64,000 nucleotides of DNA from Lepidurus packardi (GCA_023053545.1 JAKZAN010000006.1:3601001-3665000), one strand, 5' to 3'. Shown: positions 10,500 to 22,900, counted from the first letter of the stretch. The notes: a model not told the origin generated them from the sequence alone. A program made the numbers and translations.

Positions 10500-10572
10500 T
10501 ATTTACATGATGCTATCCATCACCATCTTTCGACTGAGACTTTGATGCAAACCTTTTTGGACTGATGAATTT
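10500..10572 (+). ncRNA. Box C/D snoRNA candidate, copy C (28S rRNA guide)
   Basis: Boxes: C-like ATGATGC (10507-10513), D' CTGA (10534-10537), C' TGATGCA (10543-10549), D CTGA (10562-10565). The guide TCACCATCTTTCGA (10520-10533) is identical to copy B. It lies in intron 4 of the putative host gene. Confidence 0.7.
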
Positions 10573-10711
10573 CTTACAAAACGCTTTGCGTTTGTTGATA
10601 AAGCATAGCGCTTAATTGTGTTTCTTTCTCGCTTTCAGGTGATGCTCGACTGTGTTTTGTGGTATTTCTTAAACTTGCAGAAAAAAATACATTTCCAAAA
10701 TTCCAAATTGT

Positions 10712-11769
10712 TTATTCATCATAAGCAAACAAGGGAGGGTATGAGCGCTTACATAAAGTGTTACGACGAGGATGATACAGTTTGTGTAAAAAAAGGTTTT
10801 TGAGTTGTCCATGTAAGTTTGCACCAACATACAGTAATATCAAGCTAAAACCTTGCGCAAGGGAATCGCTATGCAAGTTCCATACAAAATGCTTGAATTT
10901 TAAAACTACAAAGGCTGTGAAGTAACCCTGAAGCCACAGGTGCTCAGAAATGCTTAGCACCATGGCAGATTTGAATAAGAGCGACATGTGGGGATGGGTG
11001 GGAGGAAGGTAGCCCAATGTTAAAAGGAGAAACACAATACTACAGTTTAGCTTAATTACGTACCCCAAGCATTCGATTGTTTGCGAGGTAGCTACTAGAG
11101 TTTCACTAAAGCCGTAGCTTATGCCCCAAATACACCACGCTGTCAATATCAAGTACTCCAATATTAAACCAATGGATGTTGGCTCGCCTAAGAAACGACG
11201 AACTATGGTCCGCAGTGTCACGCGATTTTCGCTTATCAAAATTATTATTATAAAGCCTAAATCGTGTAAGGACCCCAAAGCGAACCATAACTGAGAGAAA
11301 AATAAAACGGGTAGCCCCCACCTTATGGGTAGGAGAAAATCCGGTTGCGTTTGAACAACGCAAGAATCATCTTGGGTCACCCTTGACGTATTAGCATACA
11401 TGTCGCACCAGGCAATAGAAACAAACTGTGCGCAGAATGTGATTTCCAAGGCGAAAGATACCAGCCGGACAATTAGCCAAAGTATCGTTAAGATTACTAT
11501 GATCCTCGGCGATTCTTCACCCCATAACCGGACCTGTTGGTACGACTTTGTTCGGCGTAACCTTGTTACCAAATCGCTCTTGTTTTCCTATATTACATTA
11601 AACACCTCAATCAGTTACAAGCAGGCATTTTAGTTCTATAGTATTCAAATACCTGCGCAGTTATAGTAGAGTTCTGCGACCGCATAAGCAAACAAGAAGA
11701 TTCATCGTCACTCTCGTATTTGGTTTCACGCTTATCCCCAGCTTCGAACTGTACTCTTACACTGTCCAT
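10712..11769 (-). CDS. Unrecognised multi-pass membrane protein (about 6-7 TM)
   Basis: Two exons (minus), 11653-11769 and 10712-11587, in phase, give 330 aa. The first 50 residues are polar and acidic (MDSVRVQFEAGDKRETKYES) with no signal peptide, so a cytosolic N-terminus is likely. Hydrophobic segments follow at about residues 65-95 (IIVILTILWLIVRLVSFALE), 130-160, 180-207, 213-235, 240-270 and 288-305. There is a short loop with two Cys between the first two (YANTSRVTQDDSCVV), and a basic C-terminal tail (HKLYHPRRNTLCKRSYPP). I do not recognise the family. A chemoreceptor-like or lineage-specific TMEM protein are possibilities. It is divergent from the carboxypeptidase D gene and convergent with the snoRNA host gene. 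Confidence 0.8.
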
Positions 11770-12337
11770 CGCAGTTAGTTGATTTAGCAACGGGGCTTTT
11801 ACCCATTCTTATTTATAGAGGATGTCTCCCAACTGACTTACTGGTCGGGAGGTAAACTTGCAGTGAGACCTTGAGACGGAAGATGTTTTACTACCTTTTC
11901 ATAGCCAAGGGTGCGTATATCCGACGCAGTTACCCTGCGTAGACCGACCCCGTTTCCACGAACACGATGTTTTTCCCCTCCACAGACCACTACTGTAGAT
12001 GACCTTGCATTCGTTCCACTTATCCCAGGCTAATATTGTAGTGCAAGCTAATGAACCCTAGCTTGGATTCCCCGATATTTTCGGCTTTTAATCTTCTCAA
12101 AATTAGATTAGGTAATAAAAACTCACGAGAAACATGCAGGTCAAAAGAGCCCGTGATAATTGTTATTTAAACTAATTGCAATTTCGCACTCTTCCTCAGC
12201 CGGGTTTAAATTTTGGCGCTGAAATGTTCGAAGTGCCATCTATCCGCTGAGATGGAAAACATGTGTTGTGTACCAAGAACTTGAGGTCAAAACACTGCAC
12301 GTAGGACTAACTTGGCAGATGTTGGGAAGTTCGTACC
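11770..12337. promoter_or_regulatory. Divergent intergenic region, membrane protein / CPD
   Basis: About 570 bp between two divergent start codons. No ORF, RNA gene or repeat was recognised; presumed to hold both promoters and 5'UTRs. Confidence 0.4.
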
Positions 12338-15300
12338 ATGGTTATCTTTACATTTTTTGTTTTAGTTTACTGTGCTTGTCACGCAAGTAGTTCAGCAAGT
12401 GAAATTTCATATCTACCTGCAAGGATTTCCAGACAATCGAATTATATTTCCAATCCAATATCTGCCTTAAATGTGAAATATCTCCATCACGATGATGTCG
12501 AACAACTGTTTTCTAGTCTAAAAAAGAACTTCGCCAATTTAGCAAGATTACATGTGATTGGTAAATCTGTATTAGGTCGTGATTTATATGCCATCCAGAT
12601 TACCAGTAATGTCACACAACCGAGAGCCTTAGGGAAACCTATGTTCAAATATGTTGCCAACATGCATGGAAATGAAGCCATAGGCCGACAGCTTGTTCTT
12701 AGTCTCGCACATCATTTACTCCATGAATATGGAAAAAATGATCGTATCACATCCTTGGTTAACAATACGGACATTTTTCTCATGCCAAGTATGAACCCTG
12801 ATGGCTTCGAAAAGGCTAAGGTGCGTAAGATATATACCGTAAAATGATCGATCTTTACTGTGATATTTTTCTTTTTTTTAGGAAGGCGATTGTGAGGGAG
12901 AGAATTACGACTCTGGGCGCGAAAATGCAAACAATGTCGACTTGAATCGCAATTTTCCTGACCAATACGACCCACTGCCTGATAAACTAACGGCCGACAG
13001 GGAACCGGAAACGCTAGCGTTGATGACCTGGATTGCCAACAACCCATTCGTTTTGTCTGGCAACTTGCATGGAGGATCTGTAGTAGCCTCATACCCTTTT
13101 GATGACACGAGGTAAAGTGCTGCTGTCAGTAGTAGTATTTGTCGTTTTAGCTTATACGATTTTTTTTTTTTATTTTTAGACAGCATCATAATTGTTGTGT
13201 GAACGGAACTAGTCCTGATGAAGCTACATTCCATCTCTTAGCGTCAATATACGCAAAGAAACATTTCAACATGCATACTGGAACCGTCTGCCCTGATGAA
13301 AAGTTTCCAGGCGGTGTAACAAATGGAGCATTTTGGTACGACGTGCCTGGAGGCATGCAAGACTTCAATTACGTTCAATCAAACTGTTTTGAACTCACTT
13401 TCGAACTTTCCTGTTGCAAGTATCCCAATGCTTCTAACCTGATGACTCAGTGGGAATACAACAAAGAAGCTTTGATTTCGTTTATGGAAGCTGCGCACAT
13501 GGGTTTCAAAGGTTCGACCATTACACGCTCGTTGTCATATCGATTGTTAAATGGATTTTTAGGGCTAGTGACGGATGAAGTAAGCGGCCAAGGGATAGCC
13601 AAAGCTGTTATTGCTGTCTCTGGTGTTGCGCACAATATCACCAGCACAGATAGTGGAGAATATTGGAGATTGCTGGTACCTGGCAATTACACTGTTCAGG
13701 CACATGCATGGGGGTAAGCAGAAAACTAGTGTCTTCAATCCTGATTGAATACATTTTCGTTTCTCTTGTAGATACGAATCTGTCTTGTCCTCAAAAATTA
13801 CTGTTATTGATGGAAAACCGACTATTTTGAACTTCAAGCTGAAGCGAAGTCCACGATTAGAAGAAGCTTATAATCCACCAAACACGTCGTCGCTGCAATT
13901 GGAATTCAAACATCATAATTATGAAAGCATGAAGGCATTCCTAATTAAAATTAAGCAAGACTACCCCGATATAGCCAGACTCTACAGTATCGGTACCAGT
14001 GTACAAGGAAGAGAGCTGTATGTTTTAGAAATTTCTGACAACCCAGGGATTCACGAATTAGGTAAATTATTTATATTTTAATGAATGATTGTAAGGCTTG
14101 GATTTTATTGTAGGCGAACCAGAGTTTAAGTACATAGGAAACATGCATGGAAACGAAATCGTTGGCCGTGAAATACTGCTGAACCTTATTGCGTATCTAA
14201 CTGGCAATTATGGTGTAGACGAGAGGGTAACAACCCTAGTTAATACTGTACGCATACACATTATGCCGTCGATGAACCCAGATGGCTATGAAATATCGAG
14301 AGAAGGTAACATTTTACTTCAAAAAATATTTTTGTTAAGACATTTCTTACCTGTATAGGAGATAGCCAAGGGATAGATGGACGAGCAAATGCGCGCGGAA
14401 AAGACTTAAATCGCAATTTTCCAGATCAGTACATAGTTAATGACGTAAGTACCTTAATGCTTTTAGAATAGATCTTGTTGTATGTTTCATTTCCATTACT
14501 TAGGAAAACAGAGTGCAAGAACCGGAAACGTTAGCAGTAATGAAATGGGCCAAGACCTTTCCGTTTGTCCTTTCAGCTAATCTGCATGGAGGATCCCTTG
14601 TAGCAAATTACCCCTTCGATGACAATCCTACAGCGGAAAGTGAAAAGTATTCTGTCTCTCCGGACGATACAATTTTCAGAATACTAGCGTCTTCGTACAG
14701 CGAGGTACATTTACTAGTATTCCCAATGACTTGTTTAGGTAATCCGTAATTATATAATAATTATGGCTCTTAAGGCGCACCCGCGGATGCATTTGGGAGA
14801 GCCCTGTCCATCTTCAGGGATGTTACTGTCCGAGAAATTCCCTGGAGGCATTACCAATGGAGCGCAATGGTATAGCGTTAGTGGCGGAATGCAAGACTGG
14901 AATTATTTACACTCGAATTGTTTCGAAATTACCATTGAAGTAGGTTGCTTCAAATTTCCGCATTCAGATGAGCTGAAATCATTTTGGGAGGACAACAAAG
15001 AAGCCTTGCTAACTTACATAGAAAACGTAACTGACGATTTGCTTAGCTTCTTGTTATGAGATGCTTATACTTCTGTGATTATTAGGTTAGGACTGGCTTG
15101 AATGGTTTTGTGTTTAATAATCAAGGGGAACCATTACCAAATGCTAAGATTTTAGTATCGGGGATTGATCACTTCATAACCAGTGCCGAGACGGGAGACT
15201 ATTGGAGACTTTTGGCGCCGGGAGAGTATAAAGTCACTGTAACAGCGACAGGGTATTTCTGTTGTGTTAAACAAAGTGTTTCCGTTGAAAGCGTTATTTG

Positions 15301-18300
15301 TTGGAATAGGTACGGTCACCAGACTCGAAATGTCCATATTCCAGAGAAGGGATCCTTAACTGTAAACTTCACACTGCCTCCAGATATTCTTCGGATTTGG
15401 TCCCAAAAGTTGGACTACGACATAGCAGAAAATATGCTGTCGGAAAAATACTTGAGCAATGCCGAATTAAATGGGGCTCTGGCTGACATAGAAAACGAGT
15501 TCCCTACTATTGCAGAGTTTGTAGCTGGGGAAAGCGATTGGAGCATACTTGTGCACGCTTTGAAAGTTGGCATAGAGGTAAAGGAATGTGTTAGCTTAAC
15601 TTGCACTTGCAATTTTCACAATTGTTTGCATAGGAGAATAGTTCTAGGAAAAAGCTACAAGTGGCCTTAATTGGAGGACTATTTGGCTCACAGCCAGCTG
15701 GAAGAGAGCTACTACTTCGATTTAGTCGACATATCTGCCATGCGATTTTCAAAAAGGATCCGAGGATTTTAGATGTCATGCAGTATATTGACCTTTATAT
15801 CATTCCTGCAGTTGATTCGTCCGGTTTTAATAATGCCAAGTCTGGTAAACAAAACAAAAAATTTGCAACGCACATAGTAGCACTATAAGTTTTTCTGCTT
15901 TATGTTAGGTCAGTGTAGTTATAATTCATTAAGCGACATGCTTGAGGAAGTAGGATCCAAGTTTGGTGTTGATCCTGATGCCCCACAAACGGTAACAGCC
16001 TTAAGGTCCATGTTTAGAGCCTTGAGTATCAATGTTGGCTTGAGCATAGAAAGCGGCGGCATTTTCGTGAGGTAAAACGTATAAGGTCGGGTTTTCTAGT
16101 TACATTCCTTTTCTTTATCTGCAGATATCCAAAAGACCAAAAAGGAACAGTCAACGCCATTACCGCGGAGGAGAGAATCTTTCATAGGTTGGCAGAGAAA
16201 TATATGCTGGCTCATCCAACTATGGCAAGTCTGAAAACGAACCCTTGTTCGCAAGATGGACGCCCAAGTTCGGCAGTTGGACTTAGACATGGAGCCGATC
16301 TTAAGGTTTGAAAGATTTGGATGTTACTTTTATCTCCAGATGAAGACAAACGTTGTATTGTTTAGGTATTTTCTGGAACGCTGTTGGACTGGGCGTTTGA
16401 CAACTTGGGTAGTCTGGTAATAGGAGCCCATGTGTCTTGCTGCAATTATCCTTTACCAGAACATTTACCCACGTTATACCAAGAGAACCTTGAACCCATG
16501 AAAGTTTTCTTACAAGCTATACTTCAAGGTACTTTGCATTTTGGATTTAGCTCATGTGGCAAATTTAAGCTAACCTTTCTTTTCCGAATCAGGTGTACAG
16601 GGTGAAGTGATTGCATCTGACGGACATCCATTACCTAATGCTACTTTAGTTATTACCAAAAGCGCACGGTCCGTCTCTTTACATCCGTCTACTGCCACAT
16701 TTATTGAAGTGCTCGAAGAGGGAAGCCATATAATAAACGTGCGTATTTGCTACTTACGATAATTTGTTTTCCGAGCCATTCAAACTATCACATAGGTTGC
16801 CTTGCAAGGATATGAAAGTAGAAATGTGCGGTTTGAAGTCCAGGCTGGAAATATTACCAAGATGCGTGTAATGCTTGATAAGCTAGAAGGACAGATGATG
16901 TATCAGAGTCTTCATGTTATGGAAGATACGATGCGAGAATGGAAAAAAATTTACCCAGGGATTAGTTGCTTGCAAAGGTAATAATTTAAATTGTAAAATT
17001 ATATTGTCGTTTGATTCCTTCAGTATGTTAATGTGTCCGTAATGTTCAGTTTGGGCCTTACAACGCAACAGCGTCATACCTGGTCTGTGCTGCTAACACA
17101 AGATGCTACTTACCTATGCGGGACCCCGTCCAAAATTAAGGAGCGCCCTTCTAAGTCGGTAGTGTTTGCTCCTCCAGTCTTGATATGGGCTCCGGGTGAT
17201 GCTCCAGCAGCTACAGCCATTGTTTTCCAACTAGCAACTTACTTGGTTACCCATAGCGAAGACCCAGTCGTTAAAGATCTTCTAAAAAATTTCAGGTACT
17301 CCCACTTCTCTTGTCCAAGATAATTTTTGTTAAAAAAATTAACATTGCTTAGGATTTATTTTATACCTTCTGCGGATCCGGATTTGACAGCGCAACTAGA
17401 AAAAGAAGTTCATATTGGCTGCGAGAAGACCAAAGCCTCGTCCTTACCGTCAGTCCTAGCCGATTGGGCTGAAAAGGAGCGTTTCTTGTTGAACCTCGGT
17501 GTTGATACAGGAAAGTATGGAATTCTGCCTTTTGGTCATTTCCCATCCAACAGCTCTGTAACCGAGGTAATTTCTGTCGTATAATAGTACAATTATATTA
17601 ATGAATGTCTTGCACAGTTTTTGTCACACGAACATCTTATGAAGCTGATGAAAAGCTTCGAAGTTCCAGCATGTTCGACTATCCCTAAATTGGATATGCA
17701 GCGAAAGTTTTCAGTAGGTTATTTTTAGTTTTATGAGAGTATAGGTGTTTATGGATCGGACCGTTTCTAGGATATCTTGGAGAACGCCACATCTACTCCG
17801 TCTGTGACTGTTATGCCGTCGTGCTGTGCCAAGCCTGAACCCAAGGAATTGGCAATGGATTGGGCTAGGATAAAGCCGGTGCTGCTTTCATTGCTAGGTG
17901 ATAGCAAGCAATACGTTTCCGGGTTTTTATTGAATGCGTACAACGAACCCATTGTTGGTCTTATTGAATTTGGGAGAATTAAGCTGAGAAATACGGATTT
18001 GGGAGCTTTTTGGGTGCTAGCGAGCCCTGGTGAATATGTGATAACGGCCTCGGCGGATGGTTATTATGCTACTACGAAGGCCGTTCGGGTCTTTGACGGT
18101 ACCCCTGCGAATCTCAATCTTCGGTTATCGCGAGACGAGCGTGTAGCTGGAATTCCTCGGATGGTATTTGTATTACTAACGGGCTCTACCTTGTTGGTTG
18201 GATTGATCGTGTGTTTGTGTTGTTATGCTGTGTGTTCGAAGAGATTTCGGAGGAAAGATATTGGCTTTCAACTTCTTCCCCGTCAGCCAATGCTTTTTGA

Positions 18301-18517
18301 AGACGACGACGAAGATGAGTTATTTAGCACGCCTTCCAAAAAAGTGTTTAAAAGAACGATGCCTCAACGGGTAATGGGTAATAGATTAGGCCAATATTAT
18401 GACGAATCTACGGAGAGTTCCAGCGGGTCTGAAGATGGAACTGATGTTGCACTTTGTCGCCAGCCTGACAAAGGACGCTCGATACAAATTGGTTTTCGAA
18501 ATGGAAAGAATCTATAA
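12338..18517 (+). CDS. CPD: Carboxypeptidase D (silver homologue) with four carboxypeptidase-like repeats
   Basis: An M14B metallocarboxypeptidase that trims C-terminal Arg/Lys from peptides in the trans-Golgi and endosomes. Twenty exons (12338-12820, 12882-13111, 13180-13511, 13563-13713, 13772-14061, 14114-14305, 14359-14444, 14504-14704, 14775-15026, 15086-15577, 15634-15844, 15909-16071, 16125-16305, 16366-16528, 16593-16738, 16796-16977, 17050-17295, 17353-17566, 17618-17713, 17771-18517) give 1685 aa. Residues 1-20 are a signal peptide. Repeat 1 has zinc ligands His110/Glu113 (NMHGNE), [15 protein letters not shown], and FELTFELSC with the catalytic Glu. Repeat 2 has the same set (His507/Glu510). 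Repeats 3 (about 860-1215) and 4 (about 1220-1565) keep the fold and transthyretin-like modules but have lost the HxxE zinc motif. TM about 1568-1590, then a tail with [10 protein letters not shown]. Human CPD has three repeats and about 1380 aa. Confidence 0.95.
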
Positions 18518-19968
18518 ATGTTGTTGAGCAAGATATGGAAGCATGTTTTTCGAAGTTGCACATAATGTCCTCGTTGGTTAATTCGGAATGCACCGAAGTG
18601 CCTTTTAAATGTATTTAGGTAATTTTATACTGGGCTTGGGAGAAACAATATAATAATAATACGTTTTCATGTAGTAGTAATGTGTAATTAATTTGAATGT
18701 AATGCCTTTATTTTGAAAAACTTCCTTTATACCTTTATTAAGATGGAATCACAAAATCTTGATTCTGGAGGTGAAAGAGAGCGGCAAAAGAATGAAAAAT
18801 GGACACATCAAAAGACGGCTACGAAATGAGTTAAGAAATGGAAAACTATATTTTTTTTTTCATTTTGAAAGGGATTCCAACAAGGATACGGACTTTTTTA
18901 TGCTGTAGGTTTGGTGGATCTGATCGTGCTATTTTAGTATTACAAAAGTACTACTGTTCTTAGTGGTATAGCTTCCACAGCCGTGCTCGCTTTACAGATC
19001 TTTTAATACTGTTGTCTTTATTTGGAAAAAGTAGTCCATACCTTCAAGTTGCTGGATTCCGCCAAGTTTTGATTTAGAAGAGATGGGTTCAAAAAGTACG
19101 AGTTGCAAAACAAGACCTAAAACGGGAATGCTTCGAAACCAGAGCCTCAGTACATTGCCCAAGGCAAAATTGAAATCAGAAAAGTCAGGATTTTTTTAAC
19201 AGAAATAAGATATGGCACATACGTAAAGTTTAGACGTTTATTGTCTTTTAAGTTTCGCTGCACAGAACTTGGGTGCAATTGATTGTGAAGGGCAATACAC
19301 CGCACATGGAATATCTGCTAACTGTATTGGTGTTTATTATGGATTATTTATAAGTATTGATGAGCTTCTCCTCATCCACAACTTTGAGATATACAAACAA
19401 TTCATGGAAAATGGGGATTCAAGTTATGTATCACAAAGGGGACTCATTTTCTCACGAGTCAACGGTTTCCAACAAAAGCTCTAAAGCAGCAAACGTTTTT
19501 TTTTTCTTTCTCTAAATTCATGTACATAAAAATACTTGAGTGAACCATCTTTGTAGGTTTTCTAAAAAGCTGCGGCGCTTTTTTTGCTGAATCCATATAG
19601 CAAGTAATATGTGTGTAAAGTAATGTGCAGCATAAAAGCACTCCATACACGAAAGTAATTTACATGACAAGCCTCGTGGCCTGCTCCAGAAGCTCGCCAA
19701 CATCCTTACAGTGGTTACTTTATGGAGAACTTCTTGTCACACGTTACTCTCTCGATCCCCTATCAACATAAAAGTTAACAAGCTCGGAATTATTTTTCAC
19801 GGCTCCTATACAATATTATCAAATAGAATACATGACTAAAACTTCCACGAGGACACTATGAAGTGTACTTAAAATGTCATCCGTCTTCACTGGTCCCTTT
19901 TGGAAAATCCTCCAAGCTCTCTTTCTTATCCCACGGTTCACACAACTTGAATTCTGCATTATAATCGT
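18518..19968. other. Convergent 3' region between CPD (plus) and CIRL (minus)
   Basis: About 1.45 kb between two stop codons facing each other. It must contain both 3'UTRs. Minus-strand AATAAA hexamers are present near 19018 and 19232 and could serve CIRL; no plus-strand AATAAA was seen close behind CPD. Small open frames here have no coding character. Confidence 0.5.
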
Positions 19969-22900
19969 TTAGCATTCGGTGAAGGAAATGTGACTTTTTC
20001 CCCTTTGCTCGTTTGAGGCCAAAGTTCGCTCCAACTCATCCGCACTGACCGGCGTCATACCGACGTTGGGCTGGACCTGACACAATACCCGATCCCCGTT
20101 CAACACAGCTACGGCCAAACTGCCATCATTGATGGGGAAAAGTAACTGTTCCGTGTAAGCTGTCTGCAAGTGTTCATTTGAGGGATACTGCTGCTGCTGT
20201 TGTTGTGGCGTTAGTAATTGTCCATGCCTATCTCTGTGACGTGCTTTCAAGTGTGGCGAGCTAAAAGCGCAACTGATCGTGGTCAGTAAATCGCGATTAT
20301 TGGTGTTGTTGACTTGCTGCTGGTTATAAGGAATTAAAGGCCGATGGTCTCCGTAGGACCTCGACGACTGCCTGCTCACGTCACTATTGGGACGGCGATT
20401 GTCTTCATCACTGAGATCAGAATGCTGGGCGCAGTGTCCGTAAACACAATCACTGTTGGCGCTTCGCTCGATTTCTTCATACACTGGATCGCATGTCTCG
20501 GGGTCCTCCCGCAACGTGGGATTAAGCGCTGTCAAGGGAGCTGTGCGATAGCGTAGGTCAATCTCGGTGTAGGTATGATTCCAAGGGCTTCCCGAACGCA
20601 GTCGCTTAGATGCCTTATGTAAATGTGGGTAAAGTTTGGACGCCGACGCTGTCGCTTCATTCTCGCGTACAAACTGGGCCACCAGTTGTGCATCCAAAGC
20701 GGCATTATGAGAGAGGGCAGGATTAGGTACAGGATGTGGAAACGCCCGGCGACCCATGCTCCCACCGAAACCTTGTGGGTGGAACGGTGAAGCGCGTTGA
20801 GAGTGATTGCTAGAAGGAAAGGCTACAGAGCGAGGGGAATCTTCTTGTTCAGAGCCACCATGACCAGAATCGTGTCCATAAGACTTAAAAGATGCATTCT
20901 AACAAGATAAGAGAAAACGAGGTCGTTAATTGAGCAATTCCATGATTTTAAAAGGAGCAGAAATGGAACTACGTGTGCTACGTACTTCATTCTCGGTGTG
21001 TGGCAGAGTGAGTGCTCCAGTTCCTCGGAGACTGCCCTGGGTGTGAAGGGTGTGTGCTTGGGGGTGGGCTATTGGCAATGTCTGGCCGTGTCCGAGTGCC
21101 AGGGCCTGGGCTGTAGCTAAGGCACTGCCCGTGGGCGTGGCACTGGAGCGTAGACTGCCCATGCCTGGGGTTGTACCCGTGCCGGGACCCGACCACGACC
21201 GTACTAGGTACTGCAAGAATGAAAACAAACACAAATTACAGACCTTTGCCAAAAATATACACTAATAAAGCTGGAAATGGACCAAATGTCTCGGTGTGTC
21301 CATAAGGGGACCTAATATAACCAATCACCAAGCGCACCAAAGCAAGCTCCAAGTTGTGGAGGGAACTGGAGTTATGCAGCCACAATTTTTTAAGCTTCGG
21401 GTCTCGCGAGAAGTCAGAATACCGTAAATTCCCATGTCAATGTTGTGAAATTGAGCTATCGGCATTAGAAAATACAGAAAAAAACAAGCCTTTCCTCGCT
21501 AATCCCCCCTGCGTAACTTGTGGACTACCTTGGTGCGCTGGAGCAGCCGGCAAAGGCAAGGGCCCTGCCCTTATAGGTTGGATCCACATCGAGCCCGGGT
21601 AAGCTTCCCCTTCAGCTATGCCCACTTCCAGCCGACACGGTATAAGAACTGCTGGATGATGACGATGGCTGTGGCTATGACTATGGCCTACAGGAGGTGC
21701 GGGCCGAGAGGTCTCGACCATCGCATGACATGTTACATCTACTTGGGCATAAGGCCGGACTGTATCACGATCTCCGCAAGGCGCGCAAGTATCAGAATCG
21801 CTTGCGCTAGTATCAGTTTCAGTGGTAGCGGATTGTGTAGACGAAGACGACACTTCCACGTAGATGGAAGCCGGATGCGACAGGGTATGGGTGTGGGCGT
21901 GGCAAGCATACGGACAACTTACATTGTTCGGTGTATGTGAAGCGCCTGTGCTGCTCGTTGACTGGGAATGTGGGCATGACGGTGTGGCGTTGTACAACGA
22001 AGACGTTCGTTCCTTGGAATCGGAAGCCTCCAAATGAGCAGCACGTAAACACACTTGAAGCCACGTGTGCTGACGAACTAACTTGCGGTACTCCTTCCGA
22101 ACCTACGACGAAAAAAAAATATCGAGCTTAGCGGACAAAAGCTCAGTGATACAACGAGTCTTACCTTATCGTTTTGCACGCAGTGGAAGAAGAAAATAAA
22201 CAGCCCTTGAAGACTATTCAGGATAGTGAACACGTATGCCATGACGATGGTGGCTTGGTTGATGTAGAGCAATCCGAAGGTCCACGTCAGTCCCAACAAG
22301 AAGACCAGAACGAACGCGCCCCGCAGCCAAGAACTAAAATGGTAAAATTGAATAAGATTTCAAATAATCAAACCTCACAAATATATAGGACAGGACAAGT
22401 ATCACATTAACACACACACATACATGCTTGAAGCCTTTCCAAACATCGTAAGTTCCAGCACGAGTGGCGTAGCTTTTAGCTCGACACATAAGACCAGCTA
22501 GAGCCGTACACTGGGCATATGAACCGGAAGCCAAGCAAATAACGAGCATGCGATAAATTCGCTTACACGTGGTAGGTCAATTTGCTGAGCAAGGCGTCCG
22601 CTTTGCCATCACTAGCGACACCCACGTGGAAGTCGAGGGATTAGTAAGAAAAAAAGATACCAGAGTAACTACTAAAACTCGTGCAGTGCAACAATGTCTA
22701 CTATTCTACTTTGAAAACAAAAGGCAAATTTTTAATAAATAAAATTGCCAAAAGAGTAAGAGCAGGAAGACTGTTATTACCTGGCACTTGCTAAACGAGT
22801 TTGTTCTTTTGTTTTCATAACCGCATTCGCACTCCTGTGGCGACACATCATATAAATGGCCATGAAGAGGAACACGAAGTTCGCCTGCAGAGAAGAAAAA

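Larger units (their letters stand above)
9655..10690 (+). ncRNA. Putative snoRNA host gene (5'TOP-like, five exons, probably non-coding)
   Basis: A spliced unit inferred from good splice signals: exon 1 about 9655-9696 (donor GTGAGT), exon 2 9874-9956, exon 3 10135-10212, exon 4 10407-10464 and exon 5 from 10639 (3' end uncertain). The first exon begins in a pyrimidine tract (CCTTTCTTCCG), like the 5'TOP start of ribosomal-protein and snoRNA host genes. Introns 1 and 4 each hold a box C/D snoRNA with the same guide. Joined exons give only a frame of about 57 codons from the ATG at the end of exon 1, ending at TAG in exon 4. It matches nothing I recognise, so the gene is more likely a GAS5/UHG-type host than a protein gene. 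It lies just downstream of RPLP2 on the same strand and is convergent with the membrane-protein gene. Confidence 0.5.

Noticed and set aside
22430-22550. Second candidate alternative exon of CIRL in the TM5-TM6 intron
   Set aside because: With the required entry phase it meets an in-frame stop, and the other acceptors shift the frame of the next exon.
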